Source: WVZL01 sp041862375
GTDB lineage: Bacteria; Acidobacteriota; Aminicenantia; Aminicenantales; Aminicenantaceae
DNA: 64,000 nt
Direction: 5' to 3'
Assembly: GCA_041862375.1 (NCBI GenBank)
Contig: JBGVTE010000050.1
Coordinates: 70,961-134,960, forward strand
The notes beneath the pieces were generated by a model that did not search any database, was not told the origin of the DNA, and saw only the letters and a program-made list of their open reading frames with translations. The position numbers and the translations under genes are program-made. This document shows positions 44,860 to 53,600 of this stretch, piece after piece. Every line of letters starts with the position of its first letter. The first letter of the stretch is position 1.

Positions 44860-45420
44860 CTACTTTTTAAAGGCTTTCTTGAGAGGCTCAAGAGCAAGAG
44901 AAGTCTTTTCAACTACTTCCAATGGAATGTTATTTTCTTTGCATATAGTGCTGAATATACCATCCTTGTTTCCTGACTTAACAACAATAACCATTGTGGC
45001 CACAGGAAGGAAGTCAGCGATCAGTTCGTCTGTAAGTTTGCCTCTTCTAGATTCCCCTCCGAGATGCAAGCATAATATGGAAATCTCTCTCTTTTTTGCC
45101 TCCTCGATGAGCTTTTTAATTCTTACTTTTTCCTTAGCCGTATCTAGACCTGCTGCTCCCAGTCCTTTCATGCTTGCACCGAGAACAAGAACAAGGGTTT
45201 TGAAGTTTTCTAGATCTTTTTCAGTGGCGAGCTTGGAAAGATTGTAAGATAATCCTGCTCGTTTGGCTAATATGGAGGCTAATTGTACTTCAGCACTCTG
45301 ACCAGCCGAGGTAATGAGTAGAGGTTGTTCCAAGATTGCTTCCTTCTGCGCTCCTCTAGAGAAGGCTCCTTGGGTGAAAAAAAAGGAAACAAGTACTATT
45401 CCAGATAAATATTTTTTCAT
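44860..45420 (-). CDS. DUF6305-family secreted protein
   Basis: 186 aa with a signal peptide (YLSGIVLVSFFFTQGAFS). The body (LITSAGQSAEVQLASILAKRAGL, LVLVLGASMKGLGAAGLD) matches what I know of DUF6305 proteins that accompany TRAP-like permeases in gut and sediment bacteria. AGGAG precedes the ATG. It may serve as an unconventional binding component for the TRAP permease 181 bp downstream. That 181-bp spacer shows no clear terminator. Confidence 0.65.
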   Translation of the reverse strand: MKKYLSGIVLVSFFFTQGAFSRGAQKEAILEQPLLITSAGQSAEVQLASILAKRAGLSYNLSKLATEKDLENFKTLVLVLGASMKGLGAAGLDTAKEKVRIKKLIEEAKKREISILCLHLGGESRRGKLTDELIADFLPVATMVIVVKSGNKDGIFSTICKENNIPLEVVEKTSLALEPLKKAFKK

Positions 45421-45450
45421 TGTCTTTCTCCTAAATAAACACCTTAGAAG

Positions 45451-47193
45451 CTAGTAGCCTGCTCCGGCTCCATCCCGTCTGGAGTCTGCTCCACCAAGAA
45501 TAATTTTTTTCCCCTTGAGTATCATTATTCCTTGGGCGCCGCCGAAATACTTATCGTAGGCTTCCCTGACAGTTATTTTATGGCCAGTTTCTTTTAAAGA
45601 TTTTATGATTTTATTGCTTACACGTGATTCGACAGAAATGGATCGAGGTTCTCCATTAGATGAATAGGAAAAAAAACGAGCAGCTTCTATGCCTTCATCA
45701 AGGGACATGTCAAAGTCGATTATATTGATAATAATTTGGGTGAGAGAAGAGAATATTCTTGACCCTCCTGGCGATCCTAGTACGAGAAATGGCTCTCCTT
45801 CTTTGAAAATGATGAGAGGAGCCATAGAACTTACCGGCCTTCGATGTGGACGTGGTGCATTCAGTGATTGCGGATTAGTGGAAAAGTCTGGCATTATATT
45901 ATTCAAAATGAATCCTGTATCTTCTGGGATAATTCCTGAGCCGAAGAAGTAATTTATCGATTGGGTTAAGGAAACAATGTTCCCTTCTTTGTCGATGACA
46001 CAGAGGTGGGTTGTATTGCCTTTATCAATCTGGATTTCGTCGAATTCGCCGTATGGATAGAAGTCAAGAGCGCGGTCTGGCTTTATTTTCCCCACAATTT
46101 GAGTTGCATATTCTTTTGATATAAGGTTTTTTACAGGAATTTTGACAAACTCTGGATCCCCGATATAATGTGCTCGATCAGCAAATACAAAGCGGAGGGC
46201 TTCGCTGAAATGATGAATGTAAGCAAAGGAACTATGTCCCCATTTTTTTATAGGCCAGTTTTCCGAAATGTTGAGGAGCTGAATCGTGTGAAGGCCTCCG
46301 GAGCTTGGAGGCGGAATGGTATAGATAGTGCAGCCTTTGTATGTTCCTTTCAGAGGAGTTTGTTCTTGTGGATTATACGAGGACAAATCTTCATCGGTCA
46401 TGATTCCGCCATGATTTTGTACTGCTTGGACGATCTTTTTTGCAATTTCTCCGCTATAAAATTCATCGATTCCTTTTGAAGCAATCTGTCTTAATGTTTT
46501 AGCTAATCGTCGATTGCGGTAGTAATCACCGGGTTCGTAAGGAAATCCGTTATTTAGATACAGCGTTTCCTCTCCTGCCATCTTAATCAGTTTCTCGAAT
46601 TCATCTTTGTTGATTCTGCTAAAAGTCTGTCCTACTACAAAACCGTTGTCGGCTATCTCGATACCGCTTTTAGCTACTTCGGCTAGGGTTTTTGTTCCGT
46701 ATTTTTCAAGTGCATATTTCCAGCCAGCAAGCGCTCCAGGCACAGCAACGGCCAGGCCATGGGCAGTTCTCCATTCTTGATTGATTTTTCCGTTTTCTTG
46801 AAACATCTCTGGGAAGGCATTCCTACACGCTTTCTCTCGAAAATTTATTACTGTAGCTTTTTTCCCTCGAGCAAGGTAGATGAGCATAAATCCACCTCCT
46901 CCAATTCCTGAAGCAAAGGGTTCTGCTGCATTGAGAGCAAAAGAAGTGGCAATGGCAGCATCTACTGCATTACCTCCTTCCTTGAGCATTTGTAGGCCCG
47001 CTCTGGCAGCAAGCGGGTGGGCAGCAACAACCATACCTTTTGTTCCCTTGAAGTTGAAAGGCTGATGGGGATCAGAAGGAGGGCCTTCAATTTTTATGGC
47101 TTTGGGACCGCAAGAGAAAGAGCAATAAAGCACGAGAGAAGAAAATAGCGTTAAGAATATATATTTTAATGAAAATGATGATTCATTTTTCAA
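45451..47193 (-). CDS. ggt: gamma-glutamyltransferase (gamma-glutamyl transpeptidase)
   Basis: 580 aa exported lipoprotein-like enzyme (lipobox-like FSC near residue 28). It splits glutathione and gamma-glutamyl compounds. The precursor is autoprocessed at the Thr of GNTTHLCVIDKEGN, which gives the small subunit. Also visible are NAVDAAIATSFALN, GIGGGGFMLIY, and the small-subunit GSPGGSRI loop. Its start overlaps scpB by 11 bp. With DUF6305, TRAP and deacylase it suggests scavenging of conjugated amino acids. Confidence 0.95.
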   Translation of the reverse strand: MKNESSFSLKYIFLTLFSSLVLYCSFSCGPKAIKIEGPPSDPHQPFNFKGTKGMVVAAHPLAARAGLQMLKEGGNAVDAAIATSFALNAAEPFASGIGGGGFMLIYLARGKKATVINFREKACRNAFPEMFQENGKINQEWRTAHGLAVAVPGALAGWKYALEKYGTKTLAEVAKSGIEIADNGFVVGQTFSRINKDEFEKLIKMAGEETLYLNNGFPYEPGDYYRNRRLAKTLRQIASKGIDEFYSGEIAKKIVQAVQNHGGIMTDEDLSSYNPQEQTPLKGTYKGCTIYTIPPPSSGGLHTIQLLNISENWPIKKWGHSSFAYIHHFSEALRFVFADRAHYIGDPEFVKIPVKNLISKEYATQIVGKIKPDRALDFYPYGEFDEIQIDKGNTTHLCVIDKEGNIVSLTQSINYFFGSGIIPEDTGFILNNIMPDFSTNPQSLNAPRPHRRPVSSMAPLIIFKEGEPFLVLGSPGGSRIFSSLTQIIINIIDFDMSLDEGIEAARFFSYSSNGEPRSISVESRVSNKIIKSLKETGHKITVREAYDKYFGGAQGIMILKGKKIILGGADSRRDGAGAGY

Positions 47194-47743
47194 AATTATT
47201 CTCCTCTTCCAAAATTTTTGAAATTTCCTCTTGAGTAGGCAAGTCGTTTAGACTGTTGAGGCCGAAATATGTAAGAAATTTTTCAGAGGTTCTGTAGATT
47301 AGAGGTTTTCCAGGGCATTTTTTTCTTCCCACAATTTTAATGAGCTTTTTTTGAAGAAGAGTTTTAAGAGTGTGGGAAGAATCCACGCCTCTCAATGCTG
47401 AGATTTCAGCCAGTGTGATAGGCTGGTGGTATGCAATGGCTGATAAGGCCTCAATGGCAGCAGAAGATAATTTGTTTTTTCTTTCAATATGAAGGAGTCG
47501 TTTTATCCATGAGTCATATTCAGGCTTTGTTGAAAAGAGGTAACCTCCTCCAGAGTTAGTGACTTGTATTCCCTTCTCATTATCACTGAAGCTTTGGAGA
47601 AGCTCTCTGATAGCCTTATCAATTTCTTCTTGCGGGAATTCTTCAAGGACTTTCCTTATGTTCTCTTCGGTTAAGGGTTCGATTGAAACGAAAATCAGGG
47701 CCTCAATAATATTCTTCAGCTTGCTGTCCATTAGTTTTGCCAT
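47183..47743 (-). CDS. scpB: segregation and condensation protein B
   Basis: About 186 aa kleisin-associated winged-helix protein of the Smc-ScpAB complex. LKNIIEALIFVSIEPLTEENI and LEALSAIAYHQPITLAEISALRGV-type segments are diagnostic (here AIEALSAIAYHQPIT). The frame opens at 47767, but ATG 47743 has AAGGA 9 nt upstream; an ATG at 47731 overlapping the scpA stop is also possible. Confidence 0.93.
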   Translation of the reverse strand: MAKLMDSKLKNIIEALIFVSIEPLTEENIRKVLEEFPQEEIDKAIRELLQSFSDNEKGIQVTNSGGGYLFSTKPEYDSWIKRLLHIERKNKLSSAAIEALSAIAYHQPITLAEISALRGVDSSHTLKTLLQKKLIKIVGRKKCPGKPLIYRTSEKFLTYFGLNSLNDLPTQEEISKILEEENNFEK

Positions 47744-48465
47744 GCGTAGTAATCCTTCGTCAGCCAAACTTTGATAGCTTGGAAAAGCTGTTCTTGAACA
47801 GCAACGACTACTTTTGTTTTTATAAGTTCGAGCAGGCCAAAGAAAGAAACGAGAGCTTCTTCGAGTGATTCTTGCTGGTAGAAATAATCCAAGAAATCGA
47901 GAAATGAGTTCTTTTTAAGCTCTGTCAGAATTTCTTTTATCTTCTCTTCGACAGAAAATTCTTTACCTTTTATGATTCTAAAATCCTGGCTCTCTCTTCG
48001 TTTCATGAGAGAAAAGAACGCCTCAGCCAAATCAAACAAGGAAACTTCCTCTAATTCAAGGTCTTCCCCCTTAAGCAGGGGAGGCTGGGATGTTCTCTTC
48101 CATTTAAGATGCTCTTCATCTTCTTTTTTTCTCAAAATTGCACTAGCGCCCTTGATATTTTGGTAGTCCAAGAGTCGATGTACTAATGGTTGGCGGGGAT
48201 CTTCTTCATTTATCACTTTTTCGCGAGGAAGGAGCATTCGCGATTTAATGTAAATAAGCAGGGCAGCCATAAAGAGGAATTCAGCTTCTCGGTTGATGTT
48301 TATCCTTTTCTTTTTATTCAGATATTCGAGGTATTCTTTGGTTACGGTGGCTATCGGAATATGGTGAATATCGATTTTTTGCTTTTTTATCAAGTAAAGA
48401 AGAAGGTCTAAGGGGCCCTCGAAAACTTCAAGCCTGACCTTGTAGCTATCTGTACTTTCCATCAA
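47731..48465 (-). CDS. scpA: segregation and condensation protein A
   Basis: 244 aa kleisin. N-terminal VRLEVFEGPLDLLLYLIKKQKIDIHHIPIATVTKEY and AEFLFMAALLIYIKSRMLLP are diagnostic. The C-terminal winged helix ends TFFGLLELIKTK-like (here FFGLLELIKTKVVVAVQEQLF). Functions with Smc and ScpB in chromosome organisation. Overlaps scpB. Confidence 0.95.
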   Translation of the reverse strand: MMESTDSYKVRLEVFEGPLDLLLYLIKKQKIDIHHIPIATVTKEYLEYLNKKKRININREAEFLFMAALLIYIKSRMLLPREKVINEEDPRQPLVHRLLDYQNIKGASAILRKKEDEEHLKWKRTSQPPLLKGEDLELEEVSLFDLAEAFFSLMKRRESQDFRIIKGKEFSVEEKIKEILTELKKNSFLDFLDYFYQQESLEEALVSFFGLLELIKTKVVVAVQEQLFQAIKVWLTKDYYAWQN

Positions 48466-48481
48466 GACATTGGAGATTGGT

Positions 48482-49474
48482 TTAGATACCTATGGCATCT
48501 CTTACTTCTTCCATGGTTTTTTGAGCTTCTTTTCGGGCTTTTTGGTTTCCTTCTTCAAGAATATCCCAAACAAGTTTTGGTTTTTTCTCGAATTTCTTCC
48601 TTCTTTCCCAGTAGGGAGAAAGGATTTGACAAATTCTTTCTATTACTACTTTTTTGCAATCAAGACAGCCAATTCCGGCTGTCCGGCATCCCTGAGCTAA
48701 TTCTTCTCTTTTGTCTTTTTCCACAAACGCTTTGTGCAGTGTGAAAACAGGACAATCATCTGGATTGCCCGGATCACTCTTCCGTTTTCGTCTGGTATCT
48801 GTCTTCATGGTCGCTATTTTCTGGCGAATTAAATCTGGAGAATCCTTGAGGAAAAGTGCGTTGCCGTAGGATTTGCTCATCTTGCGTCCATCTATTCCAG
48901 CCAATTTTGGAACTTCTGTTAGGAGTATTTGTGGCTCAGGAAAGACTGGCCTGAAAAAGCGGTTGAACCGCCTTGTTATTTCTCGAGCCAATTCGATGTG
49001 ATATGCCTGATCTTCACCTACAGGTACGATATCTGCTTTATAGATGATGATGTCAGCAGTTTGGAGTACGGGATAACCAAGAAAGCCATAAGTGTTTAAG
49101 TCCTTGTCAGGGAGTTCTCTCTGCATTTCTTTAAAGGTGGGTACACGGTGCAACCTGGGAAGGGGAATGATCATAGAAAGCAGGAGGAAAAGTTCAGCAT
49201 GCTCTTTGATTTCTGACTGAATGAAGAGAACACTTTTTTCTGGGTCCAGACCTATGCTCAGCCAGTCAACTGCTACTTCATAGGTGAAATCTTTGATAAC
49301 ACCAGAGTTCTGGTATTCAGAGCTCAAAGCATGCCATGTGACAATAGTATAGAAGCATCGATATGTATCTTGTAGTTTTAGCCAGTTCCGCAGTGCACCA
49401 GCAAAGTGACCGAGGTGAAGGGCACCTGTGGGTCTCATCCCGCTAAGAACAGTTTTTTGCTTTTTTTCCATCAT
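48482..49474 (-). CDS. trpS: tryptophanyl-tRNA synthetase
   Basis: 330 aa class I synthetase. The HIGH-type motif HLGH is in GALHLGHFAGALRNW, and KMSKS is in GRKMSKSYGNAL. The tryptophan-pocket segment VPVGEDQAYHIELARE is typical. One base separates it from the site-2 protease gene. No T-box or trp leader is visible, since the gene is internal to the operon. Confidence 0.95.
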   Translation of the reverse strand: MMEKKQKTVLSGMRPTGALHLGHFAGALRNWLKLQDTYRCFYTIVTWHALSSEYQNSGVIKDFTYEVAVDWLSIGLDPEKSVLFIQSEIKEHAELFLLLSMIIPLPRLHRVPTFKEMQRELPDKDLNTYGFLGYPVLQTADIIIYKADIVPVGEDQAYHIELAREITRRFNRFFRPVFPEPQILLTEVPKLAGIDGRKMSKSYGNALFLKDSPDLIRQKIATMKTDTRRKRKSDPGNPDDCPVFTLHKAFVEKDKREELAQGCRTAGIGCLDCKKVVIERICQILSPYWERRKKFEKKPKLVWDILEEGNQKARKEAQKTMEEVRDAIGI

Positions 49475-49475
49475 A

Positions 49476-50156
49476 TCACATGAATATTATTGTGTATATG
49501 AAAACTCTGATGGGAAGGATAATGAGTTGTAAAAGCCCCAAGTATATTAATCCCAACACGATGATAAAGCCGAAGGGACGAAGACGATCGATTTTTTGGG
49601 CAGCTTCTTCTGAGAGGAGTCCCATTAAGACTCCGCTTCCATCAAGAGGAGGAATGGGGATGAGGTTAAAGACGGCTAAATAGGTGTTGATTAATACTGC
49701 AAAAAATAAAATGAGAGCCAGTCCTTCTAGAGGATAAAAGCCGCGGGGAAGAGCTCCTTGTCCCAGGAGGAAGCTTTTAAGAAAGTAGCTTACATTAGGG
49801 CTTATTAATTTAAGGAGCACAATCCCTATCAAGGCAAGTGCTGCCACCGCTAAGTTTGAGGCGGGTCCAGCCGCTGAAATCCAGAGGTTGTCGCGGCGAG
49901 GATTTCTAAGATTAAGAGGATTAACTGGAACAGGCCTTGCCCAACCAAAAACAGGTGCTCCTATTAAAACTAATATAAGAGGGAAAAGAACAGTTCCGAT
50001 TGGGTCAATGTGAGCTAAAGGGTTTAGGGTCACTCTCCCCATGCTGAAGGCAGTTGGATCTCCCATTTTATTGGCTGCCCAGCCATGGGAAGCTTCGTGG
50101 ATAGTGATGGCGAAAAGTAGAACAAAAAGACTGATGACAACAGTTACTATACTCAT
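49476..50156 (-). CDS. site-2 protease family (M50) membrane metalloprotease
   Basis: 226 aa, five or six transmembrane segments. Zinc motif HEASH in FAITIHEASHGWAANKMGD, and the second motif NLIPIPPLDGSGVLMGLL supplying the Asp ligand. It lacks a PDZ domain, like the minimal family members upstream of trpS and scpAB in many genomes. It may cleave membrane-bound regulators. First gene of this operon. Confidence 0.92.
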   Translation of the reverse strand: MSIVTVVISLFVLLFAITIHEASHGWAANKMGDPTAFSMGRVTLNPLAHIDPIGTVLFPLILVLIGAPVFGWARPVPVNPLNLRNPRRDNLWISAAGPASNLAVAALALIGIVLLKLISPNVSYFLKSFLLGQGALPRGFYPLEGLALILFFAVLINTYLAVFNLIPIPPLDGSGVLMGLLSEEAAQKIDRLRPFGFIIVLGLIYLGLLQLIILPIRVFIYTIIFM

Positions 50157-50171
50157 TTTAAGCTAGAGCTA

Positions 50172-50200
50172 TTTATAGCATAAGAATCCTGCAACGTAAA
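50172..50200 (-). promoter_or_regulatory. extended -10 promoter for the site-2 protease-trpS-scpAB operon
   Basis: Minus-strand TTTACG (50200-50195), 17 bp, TATAAA (50177-50172) preceded by TGC. The start site would be about 8-10 bases from the ATG, so the leader is very short; no Shine-Dalgarno is seen. Confidence 0.55.
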
Positions 50201-50305
50201 GGGTACAAAGAAAAGAGTGTCCAATTTTGTGATGAGAAGATGTAACTGGAACTCGTTAAAGGTGTTTGGGGATTGATTCCGGAAAACAGCCATTTAAGGT
50301 GAAGA

Positions 50306-50341
50306 TAAAAAAAAGGCTCCATCCAGAAGGGTGAAGCCTTT
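50306..50341 (-). terminator. intrinsic terminator of the NuoEF/GltB-like operon
   Basis: On the minus strand AAGGCTTCACCC and GGATGGAGCCTT pair as a long stem with a TTCT loop, followed directly by eight T. It lies about 23 bp after the stop of the GltB-like gene. Confidence 0.88.
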
Positions 50342-50363
50342 GAGATATTAAGTAATGATTTAA

Positions 50364-51944
50364 TCAGCTCTCTAGTATTTTATCAACTTCCTCTTTATCT
50401 ACATCCAGAATGTAAGGGATGCCACTAATCGCGGCTGCATCTTGTGTTAAAGCTGCGATATCATCTCGAGCGATGTATTCGAGAGTGAACTTCCTGTTTC
50501 CAGCCATGAGCTGTCGTAAACCTTGACTGAGTCTTTGGAAGTAAGAATAGAGCCCCATTGCACCTGTAGGAATTTCCTTGAATCTTTCTCTGTATTTTCT
50601 TTTCAATTCTGGAGCTGTCACAAAAATCTCCTCAGCTGTATCTCCGAAACGCTCGATGTAAACAGGAATCTGTCCTTCTTTTATTCTTTTGCCTATGGTT
50701 TTACCTACCATTGTAGCAGCCATTGGTCCTCTAGCCATGCCCACAGCTTTAAAATAAGGAGCTCCTAAAGCGAGAGCTTTGTATATCTGATCCTCAAAGG
50801 TAATTCCTCCTGAAGCAACTATATTAGGTATGTACTCGCCTTTTTCTGCAAGTTTATGTACATACTGATAGAGCAGCGACCAGATTTCCACACTGGGAAT
50901 TCCCCATTCATTCATCATTCGCCAGGGACTCATTCCTGTTCCTCCTCCAGCTCCATCAACCGTGAGGAGATCAAGCTGGGCTTTTGAAGCGAACTTTACT
51001 GCACGAGCTAAGTCCGCGGGTCTGTATGCTCCGGTTTTAAGGAATACGTATTTGGCTCCTGCTTTTCTTAATTCTTCGACTCTCTGCATGAAACTATCTT
51101 CTTCAACCATACCTAATCTAGAATGTCTTTCAAATTCTTTAAAACTTCCTTTCTCAAATGCTTTGATGATGTTAGGATCTTCAGGATCAGGAAGGACAAT
51201 ATAGCCTCTTTTCTTTAATTCCTGAGCTTTTTTGAGGTTTTTTATCTTTACTTCTCCTCCAATATCCTTCGCACCTTGTCCCCATTTCAATTCGGCAGCT
51301 TCAATCCCTAACTTATCGATTGCGTATTCTTGAACTCCCAATCTCGTATCTTCTACATTTGCCTGGACAACAACTGTCCCGTAATGATCTTCCTGCCAGT
51401 CTTTAAAGAGCTTTACTCTTGTTTCCATATCAGGGGAGCGGATGATTCTTCCATTTTTTATTTCAGATTCATCATCCATGGCACAGACATTTTCGCCTAT
51501 CGTAAGAATTGTTCCAGAGAGAGCTGCTCCAATAGCCAATCCTTCCCAATTCTGCTTTGCAACGTTAGTGGAGCCCATTGCTGAAATGATACAAGGAACT
51601 TTTAGTTTGATTCCTTTATCATGTCCTATTGCTGTTTCGACAGAGACTTTAGGAAAAGTAGCTTTATCGCTATCAGCTTCTACGCCATATGCGCCAGCTG
51701 CTGTTCCCATGATACTGAAATGAGAAAGGTCCACTGGATATTCTTTTTCAGAGGCTGAAGTTATAATACCAAAGGGTTGAGGGTAGATAACTTCTGAGCC
51801 CCGATAGGCTGATTTTCCTATCTCGCACATACCAATACATCCATCCACACAGGTCACACACATGCCACTAAAGGGGCTGATTGAGCCTTCTGTTCTGTTC
51901 TTGGTTAAGGTAGCAGCACTTCTATTGAGTTTTGTATAAGCCAT
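50364..51944 (-). CDS. FMN-binding glutamate synthase-family protein (GltB-like) with N-terminal 4-Cys motif
   Basis: 526 aa. The core (about 60-470) follows the GltS alpha-domain TIM barrel: QANVEDTRLGVQEYAI, ELKWGQGAKDIGGE, LLTVDGAGGGTGMSPWRMM, VASGGITF, AVGMARGP. The N-terminus carries C29-x2-C32-x3-C36-x3-C40, a likely Fe-S motif. The canonical 3Fe-4S Cys group and the glutaminase domain of GltB are absent. AAGGAGG precedes the ATG. Last gene of the NuoEF-type operon, so the GltD-like module in that operon may be its electron partner. The substrate may be 2-oxoglutarate/ammonia or something else. Confidence 0.85.
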   Translation of the reverse strand: MAYTKLNRSAATLTKNRTEGSISPFSGMCVTCVDGCIGMCEIGKSAYRGSEVIYPQPFGIITSASEKEYPVDLSHFSIMGTAAGAYGVEADSDKATFPKVSVETAIGHDKGIKLKVPCIISAMGSTNVAKQNWEGLAIGAALSGTILTIGENVCAMDDESEIKNGRIIRSPDMETRVKLFKDWQEDHYGTVVVQANVEDTRLGVQEYAIDKLGIEAAELKWGQGAKDIGGEVKIKNLKKAQELKKRGYIVLPDPEDPNIIKAFEKGSFKEFERHSRLGMVEEDSFMQRVEELRKAGAKYVFLKTGAYRPADLARAVKFASKAQLDLLTVDGAGGGTGMSPWRMMNEWGIPSVEIWSLLYQYVHKLAEKGEYIPNIVASGGITFEDQIYKALALGAPYFKAVGMARGPMAATMVGKTIGKRIKEGQIPVYIERFGDTAEEIFVTAPELKRKYRERFKEIPTGAMGLYSYFQRLSQGLRQLMAGNRKFTLEYIARDDIAALTQDAAAISGIPYILDVDKEEVDKILES

Positions 51945-52011
51945 AATGGATACCTCCTTATTTCTTCATTAATAAAATAAATACTTGCTAATTCACACAA
52001 TGTATAGCTCA

Positions 52012-52728
52012 TTATTGTGCAGACTTACTCTTTTCTGATTTCTTTTCTTCGGGTTTTTCTCTGACACACGTTCCACAGCGACCAGCATCATACATCCAGC
52101 ACTGAAGCTCATCGTAGTGATCTAAACAAGTCGGGTCCATAGTCAGACAGGCATTGCAAATTGCTGTATCTGCTTCGGGTCCTTGGCATCTCAGCTGGCA
52201 GACAGGACAGATGTAGATGCAGCCACCACAGAGGCGACATTCTTCAGAGCGAATGTCAAAAGGAGTTGAGATTTTTCTTTTATGTCCTCGGTGTTGGAAA
52301 CCTATAGCACGGCCATCCATCTGCTCAGCACACATGCGTACACAGAGGCCACAGAGAATGCATTCTTCATTGCGGATCCTAAACCTTACTTGTTTTACTC
52401 CAAATTTTGAGGCTAAGTCCTGAATAGTTTTTGAGTAGGGAGCAATAGAAAGCATGAGCTCTATCATCATTCTGCGGGTTTCAATTACTTTTTGTGTGTC
52501 AGTTCTTACTATAAGACCTTCTTCCACAGGATAGGTGCAGGAAGAGACTAACTTAGTTTTTGGTTCCTCGCCTATTTCAACAAGACAGAGACGGCACCCC
52601 CCATAGATACTTAAGCCCTCTTTGTTACAAAGAGTAGGAATAGAAAGCCCATAAAACTTACAAGCCTCTAGAATTGTCCACCACTCTTCCACTTGAACAT
52701 CCACACCATTTAATCTTATGGTAATCAT
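52012..52728 (-). CDS. NuoG/HydA N-terminal-like iron-sulfur protein, Cys-rich tail
   Basis: 238 aa. A plant-type 2Fe-2S domain has C34, C45, C48 and C64 (GGCRLCLVE). Two 4Fe-4S motifs follow: C123-C126-C129-C133 and C164-C167-C170-C174. The His/Cys segment between the 2Fe-2S and 4Fe-4S domains of NuoG and HydA is missing, as is any H-cluster or molybdopterin domain. The tail has at least eight more Cys (about 177-221), possibly another cluster. AAGGAG precedes the ATG. Probably an electron conduit for NuoEF in this operon. Confidence 0.85.
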   Translation of the reverse strand: MITIRLNGVDVQVEEWWTILEACKFYGLSIPTLCNKEGLSIYGGCRLCLVEIGEEPKTKLVSSCTYPVEEGLIVRTDTQKVIETRRMMIELMLSIAPYSKTIQDLASKFGVKQVRFRIRNEECILCGLCVRMCAEQMDGRAIGFQHRGHKRKISTPFDIRSEECRLCGGCIYICPVCQLRCQGPEADTAICNACLTMDPTCLDHYDELQCWMYDAGRCGTCVREKPEEKKSEKSKSAQ

Positions 52729-52813
52729 TTTCTCTCCTTATCTCGTTCTACTTTTCCCCGATGTCTTCTGTGGTTCAAGTCTCTTAAGCTTACTCATATT
52801 CACATCGAATCGG

Positions 52814-53593
52814 CTACTCTTGAATTTTTTTTAAAAATGAGAGATATCTCTTTACTTTTTCTGTTTTTATCTCCTTTGCCGCAAATATAGGATGTGTTTC
52901 AAGTGTGTCTCGAATTCTTTGGTCAATTTTACACTTCCAACACTCATAATTATTGGAGCAAACTTTATAAGAAACTAAACCCATGAGCGCATATCTACAT
53001 TTATGCTCACTACCAAGCAACTCACGGAATCTTTTCACAGCATTCAATTCCATTTCAATAGTACCTGTAGGACATAAATAAGAACAGGCTCCACAACCAA
53101 TGCAAACATCCGAGGCCAAGTGAAAAGGAGTATCTACTCTCAACTTTTTCCCTCGATTTACAAATCCAATTGCACCTGTTCCTACTATTTCATTACAGAC
53201 ACGTACACACAGACCGCAAAGAATACAATCCTCATTCTTAGGTTTGAAGCGATACTTTTTAATACCCATTTTATCAGCCAAATCGCTAACTGCTTTTACC
53301 TCCGGGCATCTTGCCAATAGAAATTCTACAATCATCTTTCGCCTTTTCAGAACTCTATCGGAATTAGTTACAACCTTCATTCTTTCCTCAACTGGGAAAG
53401 AACAGGCTGCTACTATTCGATTTCCTTTTTCCTCAATTACCTCAACAACACAGAGCCTGCAAGCGCCATAAGGGGGAAGTCCTTCGTGATAGCAAAGTGT
53501 GGGAATTTCTACACCAAGTTTTTCGGATGCTTTAAGTATGGTCGCTCCCTTTTTAACACTAACTTCTTGATTATCAATAGAGAGCGTTATCAT
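52814..53593 (-). CDS. NuoG/HydA N-terminal-like iron-sulfur protein, paralogue
   Basis: 259 aa, clearly homologous to the neighbouring 238-aa protein. C34, C45, C48 and C64 form the 2Fe-2S site, with 4Fe-4S motifs C123/126/129/133 and C164/167/170/174 in the same positions. The tail differs: four cysteines (C199, C212, C218, C221) and a helical end. Again no catalytic hydrogenase domain. Two paralogous feeder proteins match two NuoEF pairs, suggesting one per module. Confidence 0.85.
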   Translation of the reverse strand: MITLSIDNQEVSVKKGATILKASEKLGVEIPTLCYHEGLPPYGACRLCVVEVIEEKGNRIVAACSFPVEERMKVVTNSDRVLKRRKMIVEFLLARCPEVKAVSDLADKMGIKKYRFKPKNEDCILCGLCVRVCNEIVGTGAIGFVNRGKKLRVDTPFHLASDVCIGCGACSYLCPTGTIEMELNAVKRFRELLGSEHKCRYALMGLVSYKVCSNNYECWKCKIDQRIRDTLETHPIFAAKEIKTEKVKRYLSFLKKIQE

Positions 53594-53600
53594 TTTTCCC

